Origin: M55B175 sp964635265
GTDB taxonomy: Bacteria > Desulfobacterota > Desulfobacteria > Desulfobacterales > Desulfosalsimonadaceae
Length of the DNA: 8,729 nt
Reading direction: 5' to 3'
NCBI GenBank assembly: GCA_964635265.1
Contig: CAZWNV010000127.1
Location: 1 to 8,729 of the forward strand
The notes beneath the pieces are model-generated. The model had not been told where the DNA came from, ran no database searches, and saw nothing but the letters and a program-made list of their open reading frames with translations. The translations under genes were made by a program, and so were the position numbers. Shown in pieces: positions 1 to 6,469 of this stretch. Each line of letters begins with the position of its first letter. Positions within the stretch are counted from its first letter, which is position 1.

Positions 1-334
1 TGCCGAGTTCCCGGTAACCCGGCATAAAATCGCGGAGATGGCCGCCCGGATAGAAGGCGCCCGGTATCTCACGTATTGCGCCGCTGACGGCTTCGATCAA
101 GGCAGGGCTACCCACCGGGACAGCGCAATGGCCAAGCTCATGGCCGCCAGGTGTGCCATGGCGGTAACCGATGAAGCCATCCAGCTCCTGGGCGGCTACG
201 GCTACATGACGGAATACGAGGTGGAGCATTTCTACAGGGACGCCAAACATGCGGAAATTTTCCAGGGCCCGCCCGGGGTTCAGAAAAACATCATCGCAGA
301 TGAGCTTATCGGGAAGCCGGGCCCCGGCAGATAA
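1..334 (+). CDS. acyl-CoA dehydrogenase, C-terminal part (5' end outside window)
   Basis: This is the C-terminal ~110 residues of an FAD-dependent acyl-CoA dehydrogenase, which introduces the alpha,beta double bond into acyl-CoA during beta-oxidation-type degradation and passes electrons to ETF. The reading frame is open from base 2 and begins with AEFPVTRHKIAEMAARIE, the usual helix of the C-terminal domain. It continues through QLLGGYGYMTEYEVEHFYRD, the conserved C-terminal flavin/tetramer-contact stretch, to a TAA at 332-334. Where many family members have a catalytic Glu (I-Y-E-G-T), this one reads IFQGPPG, with Gln at bases 263-265. The base may therefore lie in the upstream helix, which is outside the window, or the enzyme may be altered. 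The next gene starts 25 bases downstream, so the two are probably co-transcribed. The substrate cannot be told from this fragment. Confidence 0.92.
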   Translation, partial: AEFPVTRHKIAEMAARIEGARYLTYCAADGFDQGRATHRDSAMAKLMAARCAMAVTDEAIQLLGGYGYMTEYEVEHFYRDAKHAEIFQGPPGVQKNIIADELIGKPGPGR

Positions 335-359
335 CCGCATATTCTCAGGAGACGGCAGT

Positions 360-1505
360 ATGCAGCTACTTTCCTACACCGAGGCCCATCACCGGTTCCG
401 CAAAAGACTGCGGGAATTTCTGAGCACGGAGGTAAGCCCCTGCGTGGATCAATGGGAGAAGGACCGGATTGTTCCCAAATCCGTCTGGCGGCGCATGGGC
501 CAGGAGGGCTTTCTGTGCCCGACGGTATCCGCCGATTACGGAGCAATCGGCGGGGATTTTCTATACTCGGTCATCGTCTCCGAGGAGCTTGCCCGCACCA
601 ACCATTCCGGCCTTTTTGCCCAGCTTCACAGCGACGTGGTGGTGCCCTATATCGATGCCTTTGCCAGCAGCGAACAAAAAGCAAAGTATCTGCCCGGCTG
701 CGTTTCCGGTGAGCTCATCACAGCGGTTGCCATGACGGAACCGGATGCGGGAAGCGATCTGGCAGGCATCAACACAACCGCGGAAGAAGACGGGGAAGAG
801 GTTGTGATCAACGGTTCCAAGACCTTTATATCCAACGGAATCAACGCCGACCTCGTCATTGTCGCGGCAAAAGATCCGGCGGTGGAAAACCCCTATGAAG
901 CCCTCTCCCTCTACATAGTGGAAGACAAGACCCCCGGCTTCAAGCGGGGGCGCCACCTGGACAAGATGGGGATGTGGAGCCAGGATACAGCCGAGTTGTT
1001 CTTCACCGGCTGCCGGATCCCTAAAGCCAACCTGCTGGGTACAAAGGGCCAGGGATTTTCCATGCTCATGCAAAAACTGCAGCAGGAGCGCCTGGTAACA
1101 TCTGTTTGTGCCCAGGCGGCTGCCGAGATGATGCTGGAATGGACCACGAACTACTGCCGGGAACATACGGATGCCGCAGGCAAACCGATTGCCAGGGAGC
1201 AGACGGCCCAGTTTGCCCTCGTGGAGATGGCAACCGATGTCAAACTCGGCCGCACATTTCTGGACAAACTGATTGTCGAGCATATGGCCGGTGAGAATGT
1301 GGTCGTCGAGACCTCCATGGCCAAATACTGGATCACCGATCTGGCCAAGCGGGTTTCGCAACAGTGCCTGGATCTGCACGCGGAATTTGGTCTGACCGAA
1401 GCATGCCCGGTGGCACGCGCTTTCCGGGATACCCGGGTGATGCCCATTTTTGCCGGAACCAATGAAATAATGAAGCAGATCGCAGGAAAATTCATGGGGT
1501 TATAA
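360..1505 (+). CDS. acyl-CoA dehydrogenase, long-chain/isovaleryl type
   Basis: This is a complete FAD-dependent acyl-CoA dehydrogenase of 381 residues, the usual length. The N-terminal helical domain runs to about residue 115. The FAD/substrate-binding segment AVAMTEPDAGSDL follows, then the beta domain with FISNG, and the C-terminal helical domain from about residue 225. The motif QQERL places a Glu at residue 243 (bases 1086-1088). That matches the catalytic base of long-chain and isovaleryl-CoA dehydrogenases (Glu254 in human IVD). Consistently, the C-terminal site that holds Glu in medium-chain enzymes reads PIFAGTNEIMK, with Ala, resembling the GGTNEIMK of LCAD. I chose the ATG at 360 because AGGAGA lies at 347-352 with 7 bases of spacing. 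An upstream in-frame ATG at 249 would lie inside the preceding gene. The likely role is acyl-CoA oxidation with ETF as acceptor. The exact substrate is unknown. Confidence 0.95.
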   Translation: MQLLSYTEAHHRFRKRLREFLSTEVSPCVDQWEKDRIVPKSVWRRMGQEGFLCPTVSADYGAIGGDFLYSVIVSEELARTNHSGLFAQLHSDVVVPYIDAFASSEQKAKYLPGCVSGELITAVAMTEPDAGSDLAGINTTAEEDGEEVVINGSKTFISNGINADLVIVAAKDPAVENPYEALSLYIVEDKTPGFKRGRHLDKMGMWSQDTAELFFTGCRIPKANLLGTKGQGFSMLMQKLQQERLVTSVCAQAAAEMMLEWTTNYCREHTDAAGKPIAREQTAQFALVEMATDVKLGRTFLDKLIVEHMAGENVVVETSMAKYWITDLAKRVSQQCLDLHAEFGLTEACPVARAFRDTRVMPIFAGTNEIMKQIAGKFMGL

Positions 1506-1522
1506 GCCGGGCACAACGACAG

Positions 1523-1530
1523 AAAGGAGG
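1523..1530 (+). promoter_or_regulatory. strong ribosome binding site of the dehalogenase remnant
   Basis: AAAGGAGG ends 6 bases before the GTG at 1537 and fixes that GTG as the start, because no ATG is nearby. The bases GGAGGCCTCC at 1526-1535 form a perfect 10-bp palindrome covering the site. With no loop it cannot fold back within one RNA molecule. Confidence 0.75.
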
Positions 1531-1536
1531 CCTCCC

Positions 1537-2040
1537 GTGCTGCCTGCCGAGACAAACTACCCGAAACATACAATCCAGGTGTTCTCCCGCAGCATGGCCT
1601 ACGTGGACGAAGGCCGGGGGCAGCCCATCGTGCTGCTGCACGGCAATCCCACGTCCTCTTATCTGTGGCGAAACGTGATTCCCCATTTGACGTCTTTAGG
1701 CCGCTGCATCGCGCCGGACCTGATCGGCATGGGAGACTCAGACAAGCTTGAACACAGCGGACCGGAGGCCTATCGCTTTATGGAGGCCATCGTACAGCCC
1801 CTGAACTGGTCGGACTGGCCGGAGCAGGCAAGAAAAATCTTCAAGAAACTCCGCTCGGCGGAAGGCGAAGAACTGGTTCTCAAAAACAACGCATTCGTGG
1901 AAAAAATCCTGCCCGCTTCCATTCTAAGAAGGCTCACCGATACGGAAATGGCCGAATACCGGCGCCCCTTCTTCCACCCCGGCGAGGGCCGGCGGCCCAC
2001 GCTTACCTGGCCCCGGGAGATTCCCATCCACCCTCCCTGA
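1537..2040 (+). pseudogene. haloalkane dehalogenase-like gene, internally deleted and 3'-truncated
   Basis: This is a 167-residue remnant of a haloalkane dehalogenase (alpha/beta hydrolase; intact enzymes are ~295 residues) close to the LinB/DhaA type. Residues 35-46 read HGNPTSSYLWRN and include the halide-stabilising Asn (N37). APDLIGMGDSDK follows. At residue 81/82 the sequence jumps directly to MEAIVQPLNWSDWPEQ. In LinB the matching stretch, as I recall it, lies about 48 residues further on. The missing part holds the HDWG nucleophile elbow, with the catalytic Asp and the second halide-binding Trp. Cap-domain sequence then follows as far as PTLTWPREIPI, after which the frame ends HPP-stop. 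The last ~120 residues, including the catalytic His, are therefore missing. E83 would match the LinB catalytic Glu. The start (GTG) and ribosome binding site remain intact. It lies 31 bases after the acyl-CoA dehydrogenase gene and overlaps the nadE 3' end by 38 bases on the opposite strand. It should be inactive as a dehalogenase. Confidence 0.85.
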
Positions 2041-2812
2041 GCTCTTTGGGAATCCTTGCCACCGGAATCGGCTCCATTTTGTGCCGGTTGGCCGAATGTA
2101 GTCTTCGGTATATGGACAATACTTCCCGCTGCCGGCTGGTAAGCCGGGCCTCGTCGGTGGGTGTCTCCAAAAACCGCATGGCCCACTCCAACTCATCATA
2201 GCTGGCTCCGATCTGGTCCGCATCACTTCTGTTGTCCGCCCAGAGCCCGTCCGTGGGCTGCGCGTTTAAGATGCCGGCAATGACGCCCAACTGCCGGCCT
2301 GCTTCATAGACCTCGGACTTCATCAGGTCCGCAATCGGGGAAATATCCACTCCCCCGTCCCCGTACTTGGTAAAAAACCCCACCCCGAAATCCTCGACTT
2401 TATTGCCGGTTCCGGCAACCAGGAGGCGGTGATGTGTGGCATAGGCGTAGAGTGTCACCATGCGCAGCCGCGACCGCGTGTTGGCCATGGTCAGTCCGTC
2501 CTGCACCTGCGGGGAGAGATTTTCCTCCATAGAGGCAAAAACGGGGCTCAGGTCCTGAATGACACCGCAAACATCGCTGTAACGGGCCTTTAACCAGGAG
2601 ATATGATCCTCGGCCAGCTTCATCTGCTCCGGCGGCGTGCGGATGGGCATTGCGAGAACATACACCGTTTTCCCCGTCCTGGCACAGAGCGCAGAGGTCA
2701 CCGCCGAGTCGATGCCCCCGGAAACCCCGACCGCAAATCCCTTCCCCTGCGCCTGCTCGCAATAGTCGATCAGCCAGTTCACAATGTACTCAATCACTTT
2801 TCCGGTCTGCAT
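2003..2812 (-). CDS. nadE: ammonia-dependent NAD+ synthetase
   Basis: The product catalyses the last step of NAD+ synthesis: nicotinate adenine dinucleotide (NaAD) + ATP + NH3 gives NAD+. It has 269 residues, so it is the short form without the glutaminase domain, and acts in the cytoplasm. Residues 27-40 hold the N-type ATP pyrophosphatase P-loop, with SGGIDS at 31-36. NTRSRLRM (111-118), AGTGNKVEDFG (133-143) and TKYGDGG (148-154) are the conserved ATP/NaAD-binding segments. PTDGL (186-190) and DADQIGASYDELE (197-209) match the family C-terminal part. The start overlaps the last 23 bases of the small upstream gene, indicating a leftward operon, with GGGGGAAG just before the ATG. The final residues after KELREGGW (WESPGAR) are encoded on the complement of the dehalogenase remnant. 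The original C-terminus may therefore have been replaced by a deletion. Confidence 0.95.
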   Translation of the reverse strand: MQTGKVIEYIVNWLIDYCEQAQGKGFAVGVSGGIDSAVTSALCARTGKTVYVLAMPIRTPPEQMKLAEDHISWLKARYSDVCGVIQDLSPVFASMEENLSPQVQDGLTMANTRSRLRMVTLYAYATHHRLLVAGTGNKVEDFGVGFFTKYGDGGVDISPIADLMKSEVYEAGRQLGVIAGILNAQPTDGLWADNRSDADQIGASYDELEWAMRFLETPTDEARLTSRQREVLSIYRRLHSANRHKMEPIPVARIPKELREGGWESPGAR

Positions 2813-3014
2813 CTTTCTTCCCCCGCTGCTGTTTTTCGGCCTTTTTGCGCCGTACTGCCTCCATCCACTCCGCCTGCTCCTGCTGGTACTCCTCCTCCGT
2901 CTGCTGCCACCGCGAATAGTCGGTCTCCGAAGGCCTGGATCGCCTGGCCGGAAGGGCTTTCAAAAATGCGATCAGACGATTGATCCAGTCTGTTTTCGGG
3001 CTCTCTTCGCTCAT
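2790..3014 (-). CDS. small charged hypothetical protein upstream of nadE
   Basis: This is a 74-residue protein that I do not recognise. GGAGG precedes its ATG with about 10 bases of spacing, and its last 23 bases overlap the start of nadE, an arrangement typical of translational coupling. The N-terminal third, DWINRLIAFLKALPARR, could form an amphipathic helix. The remainder is strongly charged and rich in Gln, Glu, Lys and Arg (EEEYQQEQAEWMEAVRRKK), probably one long helix or a short coiled coil ending in a basic tail. No signal peptide, membrane segment or Cys is present. A longer - strand frame also crosses this stretch (2794-3156), but it lacks a comparable ribosome binding site. The context suggests only co-expression with NAD synthetase. 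It could also be a chance frame upstream of nadE. Confidence 0.55.
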   Translation of the reverse strand: MSEESPKTDWINRLIAFLKALPARRSRPSETDYSRWQQTEEEYQQEQAEWMEAVRRKKAEKQQRGKKDADRKSD

Positions 3015-3063
3015 TGCAGCAAAACCTCCATGCGGCGCTTCGTTTCCGGCGTTTTATTTCAAT

Positions 3064-3117
3064 ATGGTATCGGGGGAAGGCGAATGTCGCCCGGAAACCG
3101 CCTACCCCCGATATCAT
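3064..3117. repeat. GC-rich 19-bp inverted repeat (hairpin)
   Basis: Arms 3064-3082 and 3099-3117 pair over 19 positions, with one A/A mismatch (3077/3104) and one G-T pair. The core is TATCGGGGG against CCCCCGATA, and the loop is 16 bases. It lies between two divergently transcribed units, so it cannot terminate either neighbour. It directly abuts the larger palindrome that begins at 3117. It may be a structured 5' leader of the leftward nadE transcript, an operator or a repetitive palindrome. Confidence 0.7.
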
Positions 3118-3342
3118 TACGAATCCTTGCATTATCCTCCGGACATCACCGGTCATTGCGAAAGGCTGATTGCATGGATTGGGTCATATCTCAAGGCGAA
3201 ACGAAGCAGAAGCGGCCCGGACTGTTTGAGCCGAAGGCGAGTTTCCAGGGCGCTGCAAAGCGAGCCTTAGAGATATCCCAAATTCATGCGCACGCCGGGA
3301 GCAATGCCGGCGATGTCTACAACATACTGCAAGGATTCGTAA
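3117..3342. repeat. ~226-bp imperfect palindromic element with perfect 15-bp ends
   Basis: TTACGAATCCTTGCA at 3117-3131 is repeated perfectly inverted at 3328-3342. Moving inward, the arms keep matching. GACATCACCGG with CATTGC faces its near-complement at 3299-3319. GCATG with ATTGGG faces CCCAAATTCATGC. ATATCTC-AAGGC (3186-3197) faces GCCTT-A-GAGATAT (3264-3276). GCCCGG (3215-3220) faces CC-A-GGGC (3245-3251). The apex contains GTTTGAGCCGAAGGCGAGTTT in two parts, with a small GCC-GAA-GGC hairpin. The whole stretch can fold as one long cruciform or RNA hairpin. It contains no convincing gene. A non-autonomous MITE-like repeat or a large structured RNA element would fit. I see no clear target-site duplication at its borders. 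Confidence 0.75.
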
Positions 3343-3405
3343 AAAACCCAGTGCCGCAAAAGTTACTGACCGGCTCGGTCCCGGCCTGCGGCCCGGGTGG
3401 ATTGC

Positions 3406-3434
3406 TTCCCGAAAATATTAATTTTAGCCGGGAA
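3406..3434. other. AT-rich hairpin upstream of the TonB-receptor promoter
   Basis: TTCCCGAAAAT (3406-3416) pairs with ATTTT (3421-3425) and CGGGAA (3429-3434) across a 4-base ATTA loop, with a 3-base bulge (AGC). No T-run follows, so it does not look like an intrinsic terminator. It lies about 108 bases upstream of the -35 box of the receptor promoter. Its function is unknown. Confidence 0.45.
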
Positions 3435-3541
3435 AAGCCCCGGAAGACAAGAGGGATTTCCGGAAACGAGAACGCGGCGATCTGTAATTTTTGGTTGTTT
3501 TAAGTAACTTTGTAAAAATATACGATAAATCTACTATTGAA

Positions 3542-3571
3542 TTGACAGTTTCCGACCTTTTTCGGTATAGA
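3542..3571 (+). promoter_or_regulatory. sigma70-like promoter of the TonB-receptor operon
   Basis: A perfect TTGACA (3542-3547) lies 18 bases before TATAGA (3566-3571), at the right distance from the ATG at 3620 to give a leader of about 40 bases. The -10 box is embedded in an inverted repeat, GGTAT-AGA-ATACC (3565-3577), a possible operator. CCGACC appears on both sides of it and TTGACAG recurs just before the ribosome binding site. No convincing Fur box was found. Confidence 0.55.
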
Positions 3572-3619
3572 ATACCTTGCTGTACCGTATCCGACCACTT
3601 GACAGAAAAAGGAGGAATT

Positions 3620-5701
3620 ATGCAGCCAAAGCATGCCTTTTTAGCGCTCCTGATGTTTTCCTGCCTGTTGGGAAGCGCCGTTGCCAAACAGCCCGCAAAA
3701 GCACCGACGTATACGCTGGGGGAAGTCGTTGTCAGCGGCGAAATGGCTTCCATCGAAAGCATCGCCCTCTCGGAGACCCTCACGGCAGAAGAAATCAAGG
3801 CCACGAACAGCAACACCGTGGCGGAAGTCCTGCAGTTTGCACCGGGCGTTGTCATGACCCGGGGGCGCAAAAACGAACCCGAGGTTTCCGTGCACGGCTT
3901 CGGGCAGGAAAAGACCCTTGTCCTGATCGACGGTATCCCCTATTATGAAACTTATTACGGCAAGCTCAACCTGGACCAGATCCCGACCGAAATCATCTCC
4001 AAAATCGAAATCACCAAAAATGCCCCTTCTGTTCTCTATGGTCCCAACGCACAAATCGCCGTTATCAACATTGTCACCAAAAAAGGAACCCCGGAGCCCA
4101 GCTTCCACATCGAAGGCGAAATCGGGGAAAACGACACATACAGCACCTCCCTGTCCCACGGCAACCAGATCGGCAATATCAACTACTGGATCAACTACGT
4201 GCACAGGGAATCCGACGGCTGGCGGATGTCCGATGATTTTGACCAGGAAACGGCCACCAGGGCCAGAAGATGGATGCCCAACAGAGACGGCGTGCACGAA
4301 AACGGCGGATTCCGGGAGAACTCCGATTATGATACCGACAAGTTCTGGGCACGCATCGGCCTGACGCCCTCGGCCCGCTCTGAATACTTTTTGAGCCTGC
4401 ACACCATCGATTCGGAATTCGGGCATCCACCGGCAACCAACGAGTACAGGATATTCCCGCCCAATAATGAGGAGCCGGCCTTTTCCACCTTTTCCCGCTT
4501 TGACCAGTATGATGACTGGGGCGTGGATCTGAGCGGCAGGCATGCCTTTTCCGAGGACCTGACCCTGCGCGGCAAACTCTATTACCACGACCATGAGGAC
4601 GAATACATCTCTTACGCCGGCCCGGAATATGACAAGAGCCTTGCTGCAAGCAGCTATGAGGATTATCTGGTGGGCGGCAACATCATCACCGACTTCTCCC
4701 TGGCCGACTGGCACAAGGGCCATTTCTCCTTCCATTACCGGGGAGACTCCCACGAAGCGCGCGATGCGGCTTACCTGCCCTACAACGAATACTTCTCCCA
4801 TACCGGCTCCATTGGCACTGAACAGAAGTGGTCTCATGAAAGCGGGCTGGCCGTGTTTGCCGGCGTGAGCTATGACTGGTTCCGCGTCTCCGATGCCGAA
4901 GACTATGTATATGACCAGGACTCGAATCTGATCGGCCAGCAGGACATGGAAGATACGGATACAAAAGACGAGGTAAACCCCATGATCGGGTTTACCTTCG
5001 CCCTTGACCGGACCGAGTTCTACGGTTCGGTGGCGCGCAAGACAAAATTTCCCAACCTCTTCCAGCTCTATTCCTCGCACGGCGGCAATCCGGAGCTTGA
5101 CTCCGAGGAGAGCGTTAATTACACGCTGGGCGTAAAGCATCACTTCTCTGACTGGCTGAGCGCAGAATGCGCAGGGTATTATCATGATATCTCGGACTGG
5201 ATCTCCCGGGACTATTACGAAGAGGATTATACGGGGGATGAACTCTACGAAAACGTGGAAGAGATATCCATGACGGGATTTGAAGCGGCCCTGCACTTTC
5301 GCCCCTGCGACTACTTTGGGCTGAACCTGGATTATACTTACAATGATGCGGAAAACGAGAGCAGCAGCCGGGTCACGGACAAGGTCGTCGGCGTGCCGGA
5401 GAACAAATACGGGATCGGCTGCGATGTCACCATCCCCGGGATTCTGGCCAAACTCAACCTGCGGAGCATTTACGTGGATGAAACCTATGACCAGCTTCCG
5501 ACCGCGGGAAGACCGGATCAGGAAACCATAGAAACCGATGACTACTTCATCGTCAACGCCCGGCTGGCGACGAAACAATATTACGACACCTTCAATGCAT
5601 ACGTGGAGGTGGACAACATCTTTGACGAAGACTATGAACAGGAAATCGGCTTCCCCGGAAGGGGAAGGAACTTCCGTGTGGGATTCAATGCGGAATTTTA
5701 A
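3620..5701 (+). CDS. TonB-dependent outer-membrane receptor
   Basis: This 693-residue precursor is an outer-membrane beta-barrel receptor that imports a scarce ligand (siderophore, heme or corrinoid) using TonB energy. AAGGAGG at 3609-3615 fixes the ATG at 3620. Residues 1-22 are a signal peptide with likely cleavage after AVA. TYTLGEVVVSG (30-40) is the TonB box. The plug domain spans about 43-155 and has the typical signatures TVAEVLQFAPGVV, TLVLIDGIP, IPTEIISKIEITKNAPSVLYG and INIVTKKG. The barrel fills the rest, with VDNIFDEDYEQEIGFPGRGR near the end and the terminal Phe of barrel proteins. Predicted loops are rich in Asp, Glu and Tyr (for example around 4900-4975 and 5203-5262). It is the first gene of a five-gene-plus operon ending in an ABC importer. 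The plug has no Cys pair. The ligand cannot be named from sequence. Confidence 0.95.
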   Translation: MQPKHAFLALLMFSCLLGSAVAKQPAKAPTYTLGEVVVSGEMASIESIALSETLTAEEIKATNSNTVAEVLQFAPGVVMTRGRKNEPEVSVHGFGQEKTLVLIDGIPYYETYYGKLNLDQIPTEIISKIEITKNAPSVLYGPNAQIAVINIVTKKGTPEPSFHIEGEIGENDTYSTSLSHGNQIGNINYWINYVHRESDGWRMSDDFDQETATRARRWMPNRDGVHENGGFRENSDYDTDKFWARIGLTPSARSEYFLSLHTIDSEFGHPPATNEYRIFPPNNEEPAFSTFSRFDQYDDWGVDLSGRHAFSEDLTLRGKLYYHDHEDEYISYAGPEYDKSLAASSYEDYLVGGNIITDFSLADWHKGHFSFHYRGDSHEARDAAYLPYNEYFSHTGSIGTEQKWSHESGLAVFAGVSYDWFRVSDAEDYVYDQDSNLIGQQDMEDTDTKDEVNPMIGFTFALDRTEFYGSVARKTKFPNLFQLYSSHGGNPELDSEESVNYTLGVKHHFSDWLSAECAGYYHDISDWISRDYYEEDYTGDELYENVEEISMTGFEAALHFRPCDYFGLNLDYTYNDAENESSSRVTDKVVGVPENKYGIGCDVTIPGILAKLNLRSIYVDETYDQLPTAGRPDQETIETDDYFIVNARLATKQYYDTFNAYVEVDNIFDEDYEQEIGFPGRGRNFRVGFNAEF

Positions 5702-5707
5702 ACAATC

Positions 5708-6457
5708 ATGATATCAGACGCTGCAGCACTCGGTTTTCCCGTCCTGCACGGCATGGGGGGGCTAGGTTTTGCGCTCGCCCTTCTTTTTTCGTTCCGGCAA
5801 AAAGAACAGCCGGCCAGGCGCGCTTTCCTGGCCGGGCTGTTCTGCCTCTGCCTGAACCTGGCCGTCCTTGTCACCGCGGCGCAAAGGCTGCCCCTGTACG
5901 GCATGTTCGAGTCGCTTACCACCATTCTCTGTATAACGGGCGGCACCCTGTACTTTGCCCAAAAAAAGGCTGTATCCGCCGAGTTTATGCTCGGCTGCGG
6001 TGTCATCCTGCTGCTCTGCATATTCGCGGGCATTTTCCCGCTCCGGCCGAATCACGATTTTTTCATGTATGCAAGTCCCTGGGTACAGGGCTTTTTCTTC
6101 TTCAGACTCCTTGCAGCAGGGGTTATCCTCTATACCGGCATTCGCTTTGCCGCCGTCTTCTGCATGGCGCGTGTCTCTGCGCAATACCAATACAACGGCG
6201 AGATGAAGCAGATATCCACTTTCCTGCTGGTGGGCACCGTCTTGTTCCTGTGCAGCGAACTCGCCGGCTCGATCTGGTGCCTGAAAGGCTGGGGGGACTC
6301 CTGGCGCTGGAGCGAAAACTTCTTTCAGTCAGCCGTCGTTTTTTTCCTTATCATGATCAACCTTCACATCCCCGCGCGCATGCTGCGAAGCCCGGAAAAC
6401 AGGGGCGGCTTCGGTGCCCTGACTTCATTTGCCGTCGTTTTTCTTTTTCTGTGGTAG
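5708..6457 (+). CDS. divergent CcsA/ResC-like cytochrome c biogenesis membrane protein
   Basis: This 249-residue inner-membrane protein has about seven or eight hydrophobic segments. It belongs to the CcsA/ResC family, which together with ResB moves reduced heme to the periplasm for cytochrome c maturation. RLPLYGMFESL (60-70) matches the conserved 'G-x-x-P-L-x-N-x-Y-E-S-L' segment. GSIWCLKGWGDSWRW (187-201) matches the Trp-rich heme-binding loop (WWD domain), but the usual WDPKE after it is SENF. SPWVQGF (123-129) aligns with the S-x-W-L-x-x-H stretch, with Phe replacing the periplasmic His. The protein ends before the second periplasmic His. H14 and the His of NLHIPAR (H220) remain. No good ribosome binding site is seen. 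It begins 6 bases after the receptor stop, implying translational coupling. These losses and its place in an uptake operon suggest a specialised heme or redox role rather than ordinary cytochrome c assembly. Confidence 0.85.
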   Translation: MISDAAALGFPVLHGMGGLGFALALLFSFRQKEQPARRAFLAGLFCLCLNLAVLVTAAQRLPLYGMFESLTTILCITGGTLYFAQKKAVSAEFMLGCGVILLLCIFAGIFPLRPNHDFFMYASPWVQGFFFFRLLAAGVILYTGIRFAAVFCMARVSAQYQYNGEMKQISTFLLVGTVLFLCSELAGSIWCLKGWGDSWRWSENFFQSAVVFFLIMINLHIPARMLRSPENRGGFGALTSFAVVFLFLW

Positions 6458-6469
6458 ACTGCCAATACT

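Noticed and set aside
249..359. Longer N-terminus for the second acyl-CoA dehydrogenase from an ATG at 249
   Set aside because: It would overlap the upstream gene by 86 bases and adds residues unlike the family. The ATG at 360 has a proper ribosome binding site.
561..1379. 272-residue open frame on the - strand
   Set aside because: It is antisense to the complete acyl-CoA dehydrogenase, with no ribosome binding site or recognisable motif.
3064..3117. Intrinsic terminator
   Set aside because: The two neighbouring units diverge from this region and no T-run follows the stem on either strand.
3110..3350. Target-site duplication flanking the palindromic element
   Set aside because: The bases outside the two 15-bp ends (GATATCA and AAAACCC) do not match.
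3343..3480. Possible cobalamin riboswitch before the receptor gene (CGGTCCC-like string seen)
   Set aside because: The conserved B12-box and the ordered core segments are not present on either strand.
2784..3503. 239-residue open frame on the + strand through the intergenic gap
   Set aside because: It crosses the nadE start, both hairpins and the palindrome, has no ribosome binding site and has unstructured composition.
3510..3550. Possible Fur box in the AT-rich stretch
   Set aside because: Only scattered matches to the GATAAT repeats, with no inverted arrangement.
3641..5578. 645-residue open frame on the - strand
   Set aside because: It lies entirely antisense to the well-supported TonB receptor and resembles no family. 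It is a codon-bias shadow.
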